Shown: positions 1-6,337 of the stretch, piece after piece
How the letters are laid out: each line of letters begins with the position of its first letter
How positions within the stretch are numbered: the first letter of the stretch is position 1
Source: an uncultured bacterium
GTDB taxonomy: Bacteria; Planctomycetota; UBA1135; GCA-002686595
NCBI GenBank assembly: GCA_913058555.1
Contig: CAJXRJ010000325.1
Span: 1 to 8,186, forward strand
DNA: 8,186 bases
Direction of reading: 5' to 3'
The notes under the pieces: model-generated
What the model was told of the DNA's origin: nothing
The model's input: the letters and a program-made list of their open reading frames with translations, nothing else
The model's database searches: none
Program-made: the position numbers and the translations under genes

Positions 1-1
1 G

Positions 2-235
2 GAGGGGCCTGCGGGAACCGCTGCCGAGGGCGCGCCCGATGTCGCGGACGCCCCTGACCCCGAGGGGCACCCTGGGGCCGGATCCGGCGGCATCGACCTC
101 GAATCCAGCGGCTCTAGGACCAACGGTGTGACCGAGGCTCCCAAAGTGCTCGATTCGAGCACCGCAGCCCCGGCGCCGTGGTGGCCGGACAAGGACGACG
201 ATCTGGTTCGCGCCTGGCTCGACCGCGCCCGCTGA
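2..235 (+). CDS. C-terminal tail of an unidentified acidic Pro/Gly-rich protein (5' end outside window)
   Basis: This reading frame is open from the left edge to a TGA at 233-235 and gives 77 residues; frames 1 and 3 are closed by stops within about 130 bases. No start codon lies in the frame, so the gene begins outside the window. The residues are low complexity, rich in Glu, Asp, Pro, Gly, Ala and Ser. The last 20 residues change character, with a Trp-Trp-Pro, a run of three Asp and a short amphipathic end (LVRAWLDRAR). This looks like a flexible linker followed by a small C-terminal helix. I recognise no family and assign no function. That it is coding is inferred from the open frame and the plausible end, because such a short GC-rich stretch can stay open by chance. 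Confidence 0.5.
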   Translation, partial: EGPAGTAAEGAPDVADAPDPEGHPGAGSGGIDLESSGSRTNGVTEAPKVLDSSTAAPAPWWPDKDDDLVRAWLDRAR

Positions 236-430
236 CCTCCGTGTTTCAGCGGGGCGCAATCCCGGCGCAGGCCGTGCGGTTTTTGGGCCGTCCTGGCCGA
301 CTCGTCCGAAGACCCAGGGATTAGCCCGGAACTCATTCGCGCCCTCGTTCACAATCTTCGGCCGCCCATCGGGATCAAGCGCGCTGCGCCAGTCCGGTAG
401 GAAGGTCTCCCTCTCCCTGATTCGACCCAC

Positions 431-1684
431 GTGATTTCCGACGCCCCATCCCCGAGCGATCGCTCCCGTTCCGAGAACACTGAAGGTCGAACAGGTCTAT
501 GGCTCGTCGGAGCCCGCGGTGCCATCGCCACGTGCGTTGCCTATGGAATCGCAGGCCTTCGCCAGGGGCTCGTGGCGCCCGTGGGGCTTCCGAGTTCGGC
601 GCCGCCGTTGGACGAGCTCGACCTCGTCGCCCCCGGGGCCCTCGTCCTCGGGGGGCACGACATCTGCACGCGCGACCTCTCCCGCGCGGCGGGGGAGCTG
701 GTCGCGGCCGGTATCCTGCCCGGTGATCTCGTCACCGGCGCGGCTGAGGACGCGGCCCGCTACGAGGCCGCCATCCGCCCCGGCATCCTCGACGCCGCGG
801 ACACGGGCTTTGCGGACCTCGACCCACGCGCCGCTGACCTCGGCAGCCAGAGCCCACGTCAGCAGGTGGCGGCCCTGCGGGCCGATCTCGACGCGTTCCA
901 GAAGGACCACGGGCTCAAGCGAGTCATCGTCGTTTTTGTCGCGAGCGTCGAGGCTTCGTTCACGTCCCAGGAAGCGTGGGAATCCCCCGAGGCGTTCGAA
1001 GCGGCCCTCGATGCGGAAGTCCCCCAGCCCGCATCGGTCATCTATGCCTACGCCGCGATCGGGTCCGGGCGGCCGTTTGTGAACTTCACCCCGAGCATCG
1101 GCGCTGGAATCCCGGCGCTCCTCGCGCTTGCGAAGACGCACAAGATTCCGGTGGCAGGCAACGACGGGAAGACCGGAGAGACCTTGGTCAAAACGGTATT
1201 GGCGCCGATGTTCCGCGCCCGGGCCCTGAAGGTGCTCGCTTGGCAGGGCTACAACATGCTCGGCAACCGCGACGGTGAGGTCCTCCGGGACCCCGGTCAC
1301 AAGGCCGCCAAACTGCGCACCAAGGACGAAGCCCTGCGCTCGATCCTTGGCGAAACATCGGGCGCCGATGAGCTGCACACGAAGGTCGCGATCGACTACG
1401 TGCCCTCGCTGGGGGACTGGAAGACCGCGTGGGACTTCATCCACTTCGAAGGTTTCCTTGGGACGCGCATGTCAATGCAGTTCACGTGGTCGGGCTGCGA
1501 TTCGGCTTTGGCCGCGCCCCTGGTCATCGACCTGGCTCGCATGGTCGATCTCGCCCACCGGAGGGGAGAATCCGGGGCCATGCAGCACCTCGCGTGTTAC
1601 TTCAAGGCGCCCCTTGGCACCACCGAGCACGACTTCCACCGTCAGATCGAATCTCTGTACCGCTACGCAGCGGCCATCCGATGA
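431..1684 (+). CDS. Myo-inositol-1-phosphate synthase (inositol-3-phosphate synthase) family protein
   Basis: Predicted cytoplasmic NAD-dependent enzyme that cyclises glucose 6-phosphate to 1D-myo-inositol 3-phosphate, the entry to inositol lipids and inositol-based solutes (EC 5.5.1.4). Visible in its 417 residues: an N-terminal Rossmann glycine motif VGARGAIAT (26-34); VNFTPS (217-222); the Lys-bearing catalytic segment GNDGKTGETLVK (243-254); NMLGNRDG (275-282); DYVPSLGDWKTAWDF (322-336) with FEGFLG (339-344); and CDSALAAPLVIDL (356-368). These occur in family order, and the length fits the shorter prokaryotic forms rather than the ~510-residue eukaryotic enzyme. The start is GTG at 431, the only reasonable choice because an in-frame TAG lies at 398-400. 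No good Shine-Dalgarno precedes it; AGGAAGG is too far upstream. The stop overlaps the next gene's ATG by 4 bases. The family is confident, but the exact substrate is inferred. Confidence 0.88.
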   Translation: MISDAPSPSDRSRSENTEGRTGLWLVGARGAIATCVAYGIAGLRQGLVAPVGLPSSAPPLDELDLVAPGALVLGGHDICTRDLSRAAGELVAAGILPGDLVTGAAEDAARYEAAIRPGILDAADTGFADLDPRAADLGSQSPRQQVAALRADLDAFQKDHGLKRVIVVFVASVEASFTSQEAWESPEAFEAALDAEVPQPASVIYAYAAIGSGRPFVNFTPSIGAGIPALLALAKTHKIPVAGNDGKTGETLVKTVLAPMFRARALKVLAWQGYNMLGNRDGEVLRDPGHKAAKLRTKDEALRSILGETSGADELHTKVAIDYVPSLGDWKTAWDFIHFEGFLGTRMSMQFTWSGCDSALAAPLVIDLARMVDLAHRRGESGAMQHLACYFKAPLGTTEHDFHRQIESLYRYAAAIR

Positions 1685-3603
1685 CCGACCATACCGCCGA
1701 CTCTTTCAACGCACTCCTGACGAAGCAACTGGCGGCGGCGAACGCGAAGCTGGATGAGCTTCGGAGCTGTCCCGCGGGCGCGGAGCCGCAAAAGGTCGCC
1801 AAGGCCTTTGACGCGATCGGCGCCGAGCTTGGGGAGGTTTACGGGCTGAGCGAGCTCTTCGCGGCGGTGCACCCGAGCGAAGACGTGCGTGGAGCCGCCG
1901 AGGAAGCAAGCCAGAAGATCTCGGCTTTCACCACAGCGCTTGGCCTTGACCGCAAAGCCTTCGAGGCCTTCGAAGCACTGGAGGTGCCCGAGGATGCCGA
2001 TCCCTCCCTGAAGCGCTTCGTCGAGCATACCCTGCGCGACTTCAGGCGCAGCGGCGTCGACCAAGACGAGGCCACGCGCAAGGAGATCACTCGGCTCCAG
2101 GAAGAGCTGGTGAAGGTCGGGCAGTCCTTCGACCGCAACATCATGGGCGGCGGCCGCGAGCTGCGCCTTGAGAACGGCCACGGAGATCTCGCCGGGATGC
2201 CTGCGGACTTCCTCAGCGCCCACCCCGAAGACGACGATGGATCGGTCACGCTGTCGACCGACCCTACGGATTTCTTGCCGGTGCTTCTCTATGCGGACAA
2301 GGACGAAGTGCGCCACGGCATCTTCATGCAGTTCCATCAGCGTGCGTTCCCGGAGAACGTGCCTGTCCTGAAGGAGCTGCTCGCGCTGCGGCATGAACTC
2401 GCCACGAAGCTGGGCTACGACCATTGGGCCCACTGGGTGTGCGAGGACAAGATGATTCGCCGCTCGGAGGCCGCGGCTGAATTCATCGCGACGATCGCTG
2501 AGCGCGCGCGGCCGGTGGGGGCGCAAGAGCGCGAAGAGCTCGTTGCGGAACGCCAAAAGTCGGAGCCGGACGCGGATCGCGTGGAGCCGTGGCAGGCGCG
2601 GTACCTCATGGAGCGCGTGAAGCGCGGCCGGTTCTCCTTCGATAGCCAGTCCGTGCGGCCGTACTTCCCGTACCGGGGTGTTCTCGATGGCGTGCTGGCC
2701 ACGACCGAGTCGTTGTTCGGTGTCGAGACTCGCCGCAACGAGACCGAGCCGGTTTGGCACCCCTCCGTCGAGTGCTACGACGTCTTCGAAAATGGCGAGC
2801 TCACGGCGCGCTTCTACCTCGACATGTTCCCGCGGGAGGGCAAGTTCAAGCACGCCGCGATGTTCGACATCGTCGGTGGTAAGCCAGGGAAGGCCATTCC
2901 CCAGGCGGCCCTCGTGTGCAACTTTCCCGAACCCACCGACGAGGACCCTGCGCTGCTGCTCCACGATCAGGTGACGACGATCTTCCACGAGTTCGGGCAT
3001 CTCCTGCATCACCTCTTCGCCGTGCAGCCCTGGTACGGCTTCAGTGGCATCCGGTGCGAATGGGACTTTGTCGAGGTGCCTTCGCAGCTCTACGAGGAGT
3101 GGGCCTGGAGCGTCGGTGTCCTTCAGAAGTTCGCCCGCCACCACGAAACGGGTGAGCCCATCCCGGCGGAGCTTGTCGCGCGGCTGCGGGCGGCTGAGGA
3201 GTACGGCAAGGGACTTGGGGTGATGGGACAGATGCTCTACGCCCGGTTTGCGCTCAACCTCTACGACCGCGACCCCGCGGGCATCGAGCCAGGGGACCTG
3301 CTGGAGAAGCTGCAGAAGGAGATGACCTTCTACGAGAAGGTCCCCGGGACCGCGATGGAATGCGCCTTCGGTCATCTCCACGGCTACTCCGCGAGCTACT
3401 ACACGTACATGTGGTCCCTTGTGATCTCGAAGGACTTCTTTGGGGCCTTCAAGGGCGATCTGATGGACGCCGAGCTCGCCCAGAGGTACCGCTCAGCCGT
3501 GCTGGCTCCCGGCGGAGCCCAGGACGCGGCGGAGCTGGTGCGATCCTTCCTCGGCCGGGACGTGGAGTTCGACGCCTGGGAGGCCTGGCTCGCCTCCAAA
3601 TGA
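1681..3603 (+). CDS. M3 family zinc oligopeptidase (thimet oligopeptidase/Dcp/PrlC type)
   Basis: Predicted cytoplasmic metallopeptidase that degrades short peptides, in keeping with the lack of a signal peptide. The 640-residue protein has the M3 hallmark HEFGH at residues 436-440 (two zinc ligands and the catalytic Glu). The third zinc ligand is Glu465 in VEVPSQ, 29 residues after the first His, the same spacing as in thimet oligopeptidase. Further family features are FYLDMFPREGKF (about 379-390) and the C-terminal Tyr-rich substrate-binding loop GYSASYYTYMW. The frame is open upstream to 1429, but that part lies inside the synthase gene and shows no peptidase similarity. I therefore chose ATG 1681, which overlaps the preceding stop as ATGA and implies translational coupling. 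No Shine-Dalgarno is visible. About 640 residues is usual for M3A enzymes. Whether it is an endopeptidase or a dipeptidyl carboxypeptidase cannot be decided from motifs. Confidence 0.93.
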   Translation: MTDHTADSFNALLTKQLAAANAKLDELRSCPAGAEPQKVAKAFDAIGAELGEVYGLSELFAAVHPSEDVRGAAEEASQKISAFTTALGLDRKAFEAFEALEVPEDADPSLKRFVEHTLRDFRRSGVDQDEATRKEITRLQEELVKVGQSFDRNIMGGGRELRLENGHGDLAGMPADFLSAHPEDDDGSVTLSTDPTDFLPVLLYADKDEVRHGIFMQFHQRAFPENVPVLKELLALRHELATKLGYDHWAHWVCEDKMIRRSEAAAEFIATIAERARPVGAQEREELVAERQKSEPDADRVEPWQARYLMERVKRGRFSFDSQSVRPYFPYRGVLDGVLATTESLFGVETRRNETEPVWHPSVECYDVFENGELTARFYLDMFPREGKFKHAAMFDIVGGKPGKAIPQAALVCNFPEPTDEDPALLLHDQVTTIFHEFGHLLHHLFAVQPWYGFSGIRCEWDFVEVPSQLYEEWAWSVGVLQKFARHHETGEPIPAELVARLRAAEEYGKGLGVMGQMLYARFALNLYDRDPAGIEPGDLLEKLQKEMTFYEKVPGTAMECAFGHLHGYSASYYTYMWSLVISKDFFGAFKGDLMDAELAQRYRSAVLAPGGAQDAAELVRSFLGRDVEFDAWEAWLASK

Positions 3604-3934
3604 GTGCGGACGCCTCATTTGCGGTGCAATTGGGGCGAGCGCCATTCTTGAGCGTCATCGGGGGAAGTCAATGCCCCGTGTGGCGGCCGTAAGTCCATTG
3701 TTTGAAGGTTTTTGGGCCTTCAGTTGAGAAACTTCGGAAGGGTGGCCCCCCTAAAGCGGAAGAAAAGAGAGACACGACGGTCCTCCTAAGCGCATGAACT
3801 GGCGAACAGAGGGCTGCGGCGATCGTTACTGCCCTGCCAGCCCCAGGCTGGACGGTCCCAGGGTCCTCACCTGGGCCCCATCAGGACACGACTCGCCTCT
3901 CACCTAGGCCCATCCGAGCCAAAACGAAGCCATC
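3604..3934. other. 331-base intergenic region: peptidase 3' flank and leader of the small membrane protein gene
   Basis: No convincing gene lies here. A 37-codon ATG frame (3794-3907) lacks a ribosome-binding site and shows no recognisable sequence. Bases 3695-3735 are locally richer in A/T than the surroundings, and TGAAGG (3703-3708) can pair with CCTTCA (3717-3722) around a T-rich loop. This is the likeliest place for either the end of the peptidase transcript or the promoter of the next gene, but I see no clear -35/-10 pair. The right half holds two tandem hairpins, listed separately. Confidence 0.5.
3837..3875 (+). promoter_or_regulatory. Two tandem GC-rich hairpins in the leader of the small membrane protein gene
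   Basis: Hairpin 1 pairs CCAGCC (3837-3842) with GGCTGG (3846-3851) around a 3-base loop. Hairpin 2 pairs CCCAGG (3857-3862) with CCTGGG (3870-3875) around a 7-base loop. Both stems are perfect at 6 bp. CCCAGG also occurs at 3842-3847, so the 3' arm of hairpin 2 could pair with hairpin 1 instead, giving two mutually exclusive folds. No U-tract follows, so a simple intrinsic terminator is unlikely. A structured leader is inferred; in GC-rich DNA such pairings can arise by chance. Confidence 0.35.
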
Positions 3935-4246
3935 ATGAATTCCACTACCTACGCTGCCGATCTGGCCGAGACGTCGCCCCCTAAGAGCGTTGGCGCCCTC
4001 CGCCTTGCCGCCGCCGTGGGATTCGTGTTGCTTTCGACCGCGTTCACGGTGCACTCCTTCGTGGTGAGCACCCAGCCGTGGCAGCCGGAGCAGGTCCCCG
4101 AGATGGGGGCCAATACGGTCCAAGAAGCGCCGATCGAGTGGGACCTCAACGGATCTGGCCCCATCGAACTGAGCCTCGTGTCGCCGGCCTGTGTCGACTG
4201 CGAGCTCGAGGTGCCTGGGATCGCATTGGACCGCAACGAGGGCTGA
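3935..4246 (+). CDS. Small single-pass membrane protein of unknown function
   Basis: I do not recognise this 103-residue protein. It has a short polar N-terminus (about 1-20), one hydrophobic segment (about 22-44, from LRLAAAVGF to HSFVV) long enough to span the membrane, then an acidic, Pro-rich tail of roughly 58 residues with few basic residues. The basic residues lie before the hydrophobic segment (Lys17, Arg23), so the tail probably faces outside the cytoplasm, either anchored or after cleavage. A CxxC pair (Cys86, Cys89 in CVDC) near the C-terminus could form a disulfide, bind a metal or attach a cofactor. The start is ATG 3935 with no Shine-Dalgarno. It stands alone, about 330 bases after the peptidase gene and convergent with the hydrolase. 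Coding is supported by the coherent membrane topology and clean boundaries; function is unknown. Confidence 0.62.
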   Translation: MNSTTYAADLAETSPPKSVGALRLAAAVGFVLLSTAFTVHSFVVSTQPWQPEQVPEMGANTVQEAPIEWDLNGSGPIELSLVSPACVDCELEVPGIALDRNEG

Positions 4247-4259
4247 TGATCTGTTTTGG

Positions 4260-4329
4260 GGCCCCGAAGTGGGGCCTGGGCCGGACTCTCCGGCCGCGGA
4301 AGTCTCCGGGGGGACCCCTGGGGCGTCCC
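4260..4329. terminator. Cluster of GC-rich hairpins between convergent genes, probable bidirectional terminator region
   Basis: Three inverted repeats lie in 70 bases. GGCCCC (4260-4265) pairs with GGGGCC (4271-4276) across a 5-base loop. GGCCGGA (4279-4285) pairs with TCCGGCC (4289-4295) across a 3-base loop. GGGAC (4311-4315) pairs with GTCCC (4325-4329) across a 9-base loop. They sit 13 bases after the stop of the small membrane protein gene and 2 bases before the stop of the minus-strand hydrolase gene. TTTT at 4254-4257 precedes the first stem, so read on the minus strand that stem would be followed by AAAA-complementary U residues, which fits termination of the hydrolase transcript. The plus-strand side has no U-tract. 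Confidence 0.55.
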
Positions 4330-4331
4330 GC

Positions 4332-5030
4332 CTAGAGCTGCTTCCGCCAGGCCGCGATGGTGCTCGCGAGCTCGTCCAAGACCTCCTCAGGGGTCCGTGC
4401 GGTTCGCTTGAGGACCGAAAAGCTGTGGTCCGCGTCTTCGATTACGTGCAGCGTTGCCTTGCCTCCATAGGTCGCGAGGGCCGGCCGCAGGAGATCCAGG
4501 TCGCATAGGGCGTCCCGGGTGCCCTGCAGGAAGAGGGAGGGCGCTTTCACATCGGGGAAGTGAGCGGTGCGAAGTCGATCCTTCTTGCCCGGTGGGTGCA
4601 GGGGGTAGCCCAAGAAACAAAGGGCGTCAGCAGGCTCGCCCTCCGCGACCTGCAAGCTTGCCATGCGCCCGCCAAGGGACTTGCCACCGGCGATCAGCGG
4701 CAGGCCGGGATAGGTCTCGCGGGCGTGGGAGTGCACGGCCTTCTGCACCACATCCAGGGCAGCGCGGCGCTCCGGTGGGCGCGGTTTGCCGCTTCGGATC
4801 ATGAGCTCGGCGTACGCGTAGTTGAACCGAAGGACCGCAAGACACGCGGTATCGGCGATTCGCGGGGCCACCGCCTCCAGGAAGTCCGACGTGGCGGCCG
4901 CCCCCGCTCCGTGGGCCAAGACGAAGACACCGGCGGGTTCCCGGTCGCCGTCCGGCGTATCCAAGATGGCAGACACGTGCTCGACGCCTTGATGGGGAAC
5001 CGGGATGCGGAATTCGTTGCGCGTGCTCAT
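4332..5030 (-). CDS. Alpha/beta hydrolase, KANL3/Tex30-like
   Basis: Predicted soluble serine hydrolase of 232 residues; substrate unknown. The fold is visible as an N-terminal beta region ending in LAHGAGA (38-44, oxyanion-hole loop), the nucleophile elbow GGKSLGG with Ser118, the acid in LQGTRDAL (Asp173), and the catalytic His202 in EDADHSF. Catalytic order, spacing and total length match the small Tex30/KANL3-type alpha/beta hydrolases found widely in bacteria. The frame extends upstream to an ATG at 5121-5123, but those 31 extra residues (Pro/Arg/Trp-rich) do not fit the fold and would overlap the divergent methyltransferase start, so I chose ATG 5028-5030. No Shine-Dalgarno is present: the bases before the start are C-rich. 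It is convergent with the small membrane protein gene and divergent from the methyltransferase gene across 91 bases, where a shared control region is possible. Confidence 0.85.
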   Translation of the reverse strand: MSTRNEFRIPVPHQGVEHVSAILDTPDGDREPAGVFVLAHGAGAAATSDFLEAVAPRIADTACLAVLRFNYAYAELMIRSGKPRPPERRAALDVVQKAVHSHARETYPGLPLIAGGKSLGGRMASLQVAEGEPADALCFLGYPLHPPGKKDRLRTAHFPDVKAPSLFLQGTRDALCDLDLLRPALATYGGKATLHVIEDADHSFSVLKRTARTPEEVLDELASTIAAWRKQL

Positions 5031-5071
5031 GGGGGGGGCGGTGGTCCCGGGGATGGGATGGCGGCTCCAGG

Positions 5072-5084
5072 ATACGGGCCGTAT
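5072..5084. promoter_or_regulatory. 13-bp inverted repeat in the divergent intergenic region, candidate operator
   Basis: ATACGG (5072-5077) and CCGTAT (5079-5084) form a perfect inverted repeat around a single G. It sits about midway between the hydrolase start (5030, minus) and the methyltransferase start (5122, plus). The shape and position suit a dimeric regulator acting on both genes. GGCCGTA recurs at 5105-5111 as a partial second half-site. No regulator gene is adjacent, and I see no clear promoter hexamers. Confidence 0.3.
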
Positions 5085-5121
5085 GGGCACCACCCCAAAG
5101 GCGCGGCCGTACCATTCGCCC

Positions 5122-5886
5122 ATGTCATCGAGACGAGGAGCAGGCCCCCGCGGGATTCGCGGCGACGGCCAGGAGGCGCGCGGCGCCTACGGGCGGCCCC
5201 AACGGCCGCCGATTCGGCTGCAGACCACCACCCTTTGGTACTACCCATCGCAGCAGTATTCCGACAAGCCCATGGGCACGCCCGGGTACGAGGGGCGCAC
5301 GCCCACCTGGGTGGTTTGGAACCTGCTGCAGCGCTACACCCGCGAGGGGGACGTCGTCGTGGACCCGTTCTGCGGGGGAGGCACCACGATCGACGTGGCC
5401 CGGGAGCTCGGCCGCCGACCGATCGGCTACGACTTGCGCCCGGTGCGGGAGGACATCTTCAAGGGGGACGCACGAAGCCTTCCCCTGGGGGATGAGCACG
5501 CGGACTTCGTCTTCATGGACCCGCCTTACTCAACGCATATCGAATACTCAGAAGATCCTGCCTGCATCGGGAAGCTCTCGGCGTTCGAGCCGTCGTACTT
5601 CGAGGCGATGGCGGCGGCGATCGCTGAAGCGGAGAGGATTCTGCGAGATCGCCGCTACCTCGCTGTCTACGTCAGCGACTCCTTCGAGAAGAAGAAAGGC
5701 TTCGTGCCGATCGGGATCCACCTCGCGGGGATGATGATGGAGCGTGGGCTGCGCCCCGTGGATCACATCGCCGTGGTGCGCGGCAATCGCAAGCTGGAGA
5801 AGCCTGCGTTCCATAAGGCGGCGGCGGAGGGCAACTTCTTCCTGCGCGGCTTCCAGCACCTCCTGATCTTCAAGAAGGAGGAGTAG
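5122..5886 (+). CDS. Orphan DNA methyltransferase-like protein (N4-cytosine/N6-adenine type, PF01555-like)
   Basis: Predicted SAM-dependent amino-methyltransferase, 254 residues. The first ~32 residues are Arg/Gly-rich and probably disordered. The domain begins at TTTLWYYPSQQYSD (35-48). PTWVVWNLLQRYTREGD (61-77) resembles motif X. SAM-binding motif I is DPFCGGGTT (81-89), with GYDL (102-105) as the acidic loop. Catalytic motif IV is FMDPPY (131-136), and AVYVSDSF (181-188) continues the core. The motif order X-I-IV matches gamma-like enzymes, but there is no room for a sizeable target-recognition domain. No restriction endonuclease is next to it, so it is probably a solitary methyltransferase. 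An RNA or protein target is also possible, because DPPY is shared with RNA N-methyltransferases. ATG 5122 was chosen over the upstream in-frame ATG at 5005, which would run through the divergent hydrolase start. It is co-transcribed with the GNAT gene one base downstream. Confidence 0.82.
   Translation: MSSRRGAGPRGIRGDGQEARGAYGRPQRPPIRLQTTTLWYYPSQQYSDKPMGTPGYEGRTPTWVVWNLLQRYTREGDVVVDPFCGGGTTIDVARELGRRPIGYDLRPVREDIFKGDARSLPLGDEHADFVFMDPPYSTHIEYSEDPACIGKLSAFEPSYFEAMAAAIAEAERILRDRRYLAVYVSDSFEKKKGFVPIGIHLAGMMMERGLRPVDHIAVVRGNRKLEKPAFHKAAAEGNFFLRGFQHLLIFKKEE
5876..5881 (+). promoter_or_regulatory. Strong ribosome-binding site AGGAGG for the GNAT gene
   Basis: AGGAGG (within AAGGAGGAG) lies in the last codons of the methyltransferase gene, with 6 bases between it and GTG 5888. 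It fixes the GNAT start at this GTG. It is the only textbook Shine-Dalgarno in front of a gene in this window. Confidence 0.75.
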
Positions 5887-5887
5887 C

Positions 5888-6337
5888 GTGGCGGAGGACC
5901 CCATCCCTGGGTTCGAGTTTGTCGAAGACCCAGCACGCATCGATCGGGACCTTGTTTATGGGTTCCTCTCCGAGACCTATTGGGCCGGCGGCATTCCCCG
6001 TGAAATCTGCGACGCGGCGATCGACGGGTCGGTCCCCTTTGGTCTCATCGAAAGGTCGACCGGCGCGCAGGTAGCCTTCGCCCGCCTCGTGACCGACCGA
6101 GCGACCTTCGCCTGGTTGGCCGACGTCTTCGTGGTGGAGTCCCACCGCGGCCAAGGCCTCGGGAAGGTCCTCGTGGACACCATCGTTGACCTACCGTGGC
6201 TGGTCGGTATGCGCCGTGTGCTTCTTGCTACGGCGGATGCTCACTCGATCTATGAACGCGCGGGGTTCAGCCCGTTGGCCTACCCCGCGCGGTTCATGGA
6301 GAAGTTGGACCGGCGCTACTACGCAGGGCCTGAATAG
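5888..6337 (+). CDS. GNAT family N-acetyltransferase
   Basis: Predicted acetyl-CoA-dependent N-acetyltransferase of 149 residues, a normal length for a single GNAT domain. The N-terminal segment YWAGGIPREI (31-40) and FARLVTDRATFAWLADVFV (64-82) are typical of a widespread small bacterial subgroup of COG0454. The acetyl-CoA pyrophosphate-binding motif A is HRGQGLG (86-92). The C-terminal IYERAGF (121-127) supplies Tyr122, the usual general acid position. The substrate cannot be predicted. GTG 5888 is fixed by AGGAGG six bases upstream, and the gene begins one base after the methyltransferase stop, so the two are surely co-transcribed. Its end is convergent with an O-methyltransferase remnant whose recognisable similarity stops at the GNAT stop codon. 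Confidence 0.9.
   Translation: MAEDPIPGFEFVEDPARIDRDLVYGFLSETYWAGGIPREICDAAIDGSVPFGLIERSTGAQVAFARLVTDRATFAWLADVFVVESHRGQGLGKVLVDTIVDLPWLVGMRRVLLATADAHSIYERAGFSPLAYPARFMEKLDRRYYAGPE

Noticed and set aside
236..430. Possible promoter or small RNA upstream of the inositol-phosphate synthase
   Set aside because: I looked on both strands and found no strong hexamers, long stems or credible small open frame.
497..1444. 315-codon minus-strand open frame opposite the inositol-phosphate synthase
   Set aside because: Same cause: the sense strand has clear family motifs, while the antisense product is Arg/Gly/Asp-rich with no recognisable domain.
1663..3381. 572-codon minus-strand open frame opposite the M3 peptidase
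   Set aside because: It is a shadow of strong G/C third-position bias; the plus strand carries all M3 catalytic motifs, and the antisense product (Arg/Leu/Val/His-rich) resembles no protein I know.
3794..3907. 37-codon ATG frame in the leader of the small membrane protein gene, possible leader peptide
   Set aside because: No ribosome-binding site, no regulatory amino-acid run, and it overlaps the hairpins; most likely chance.
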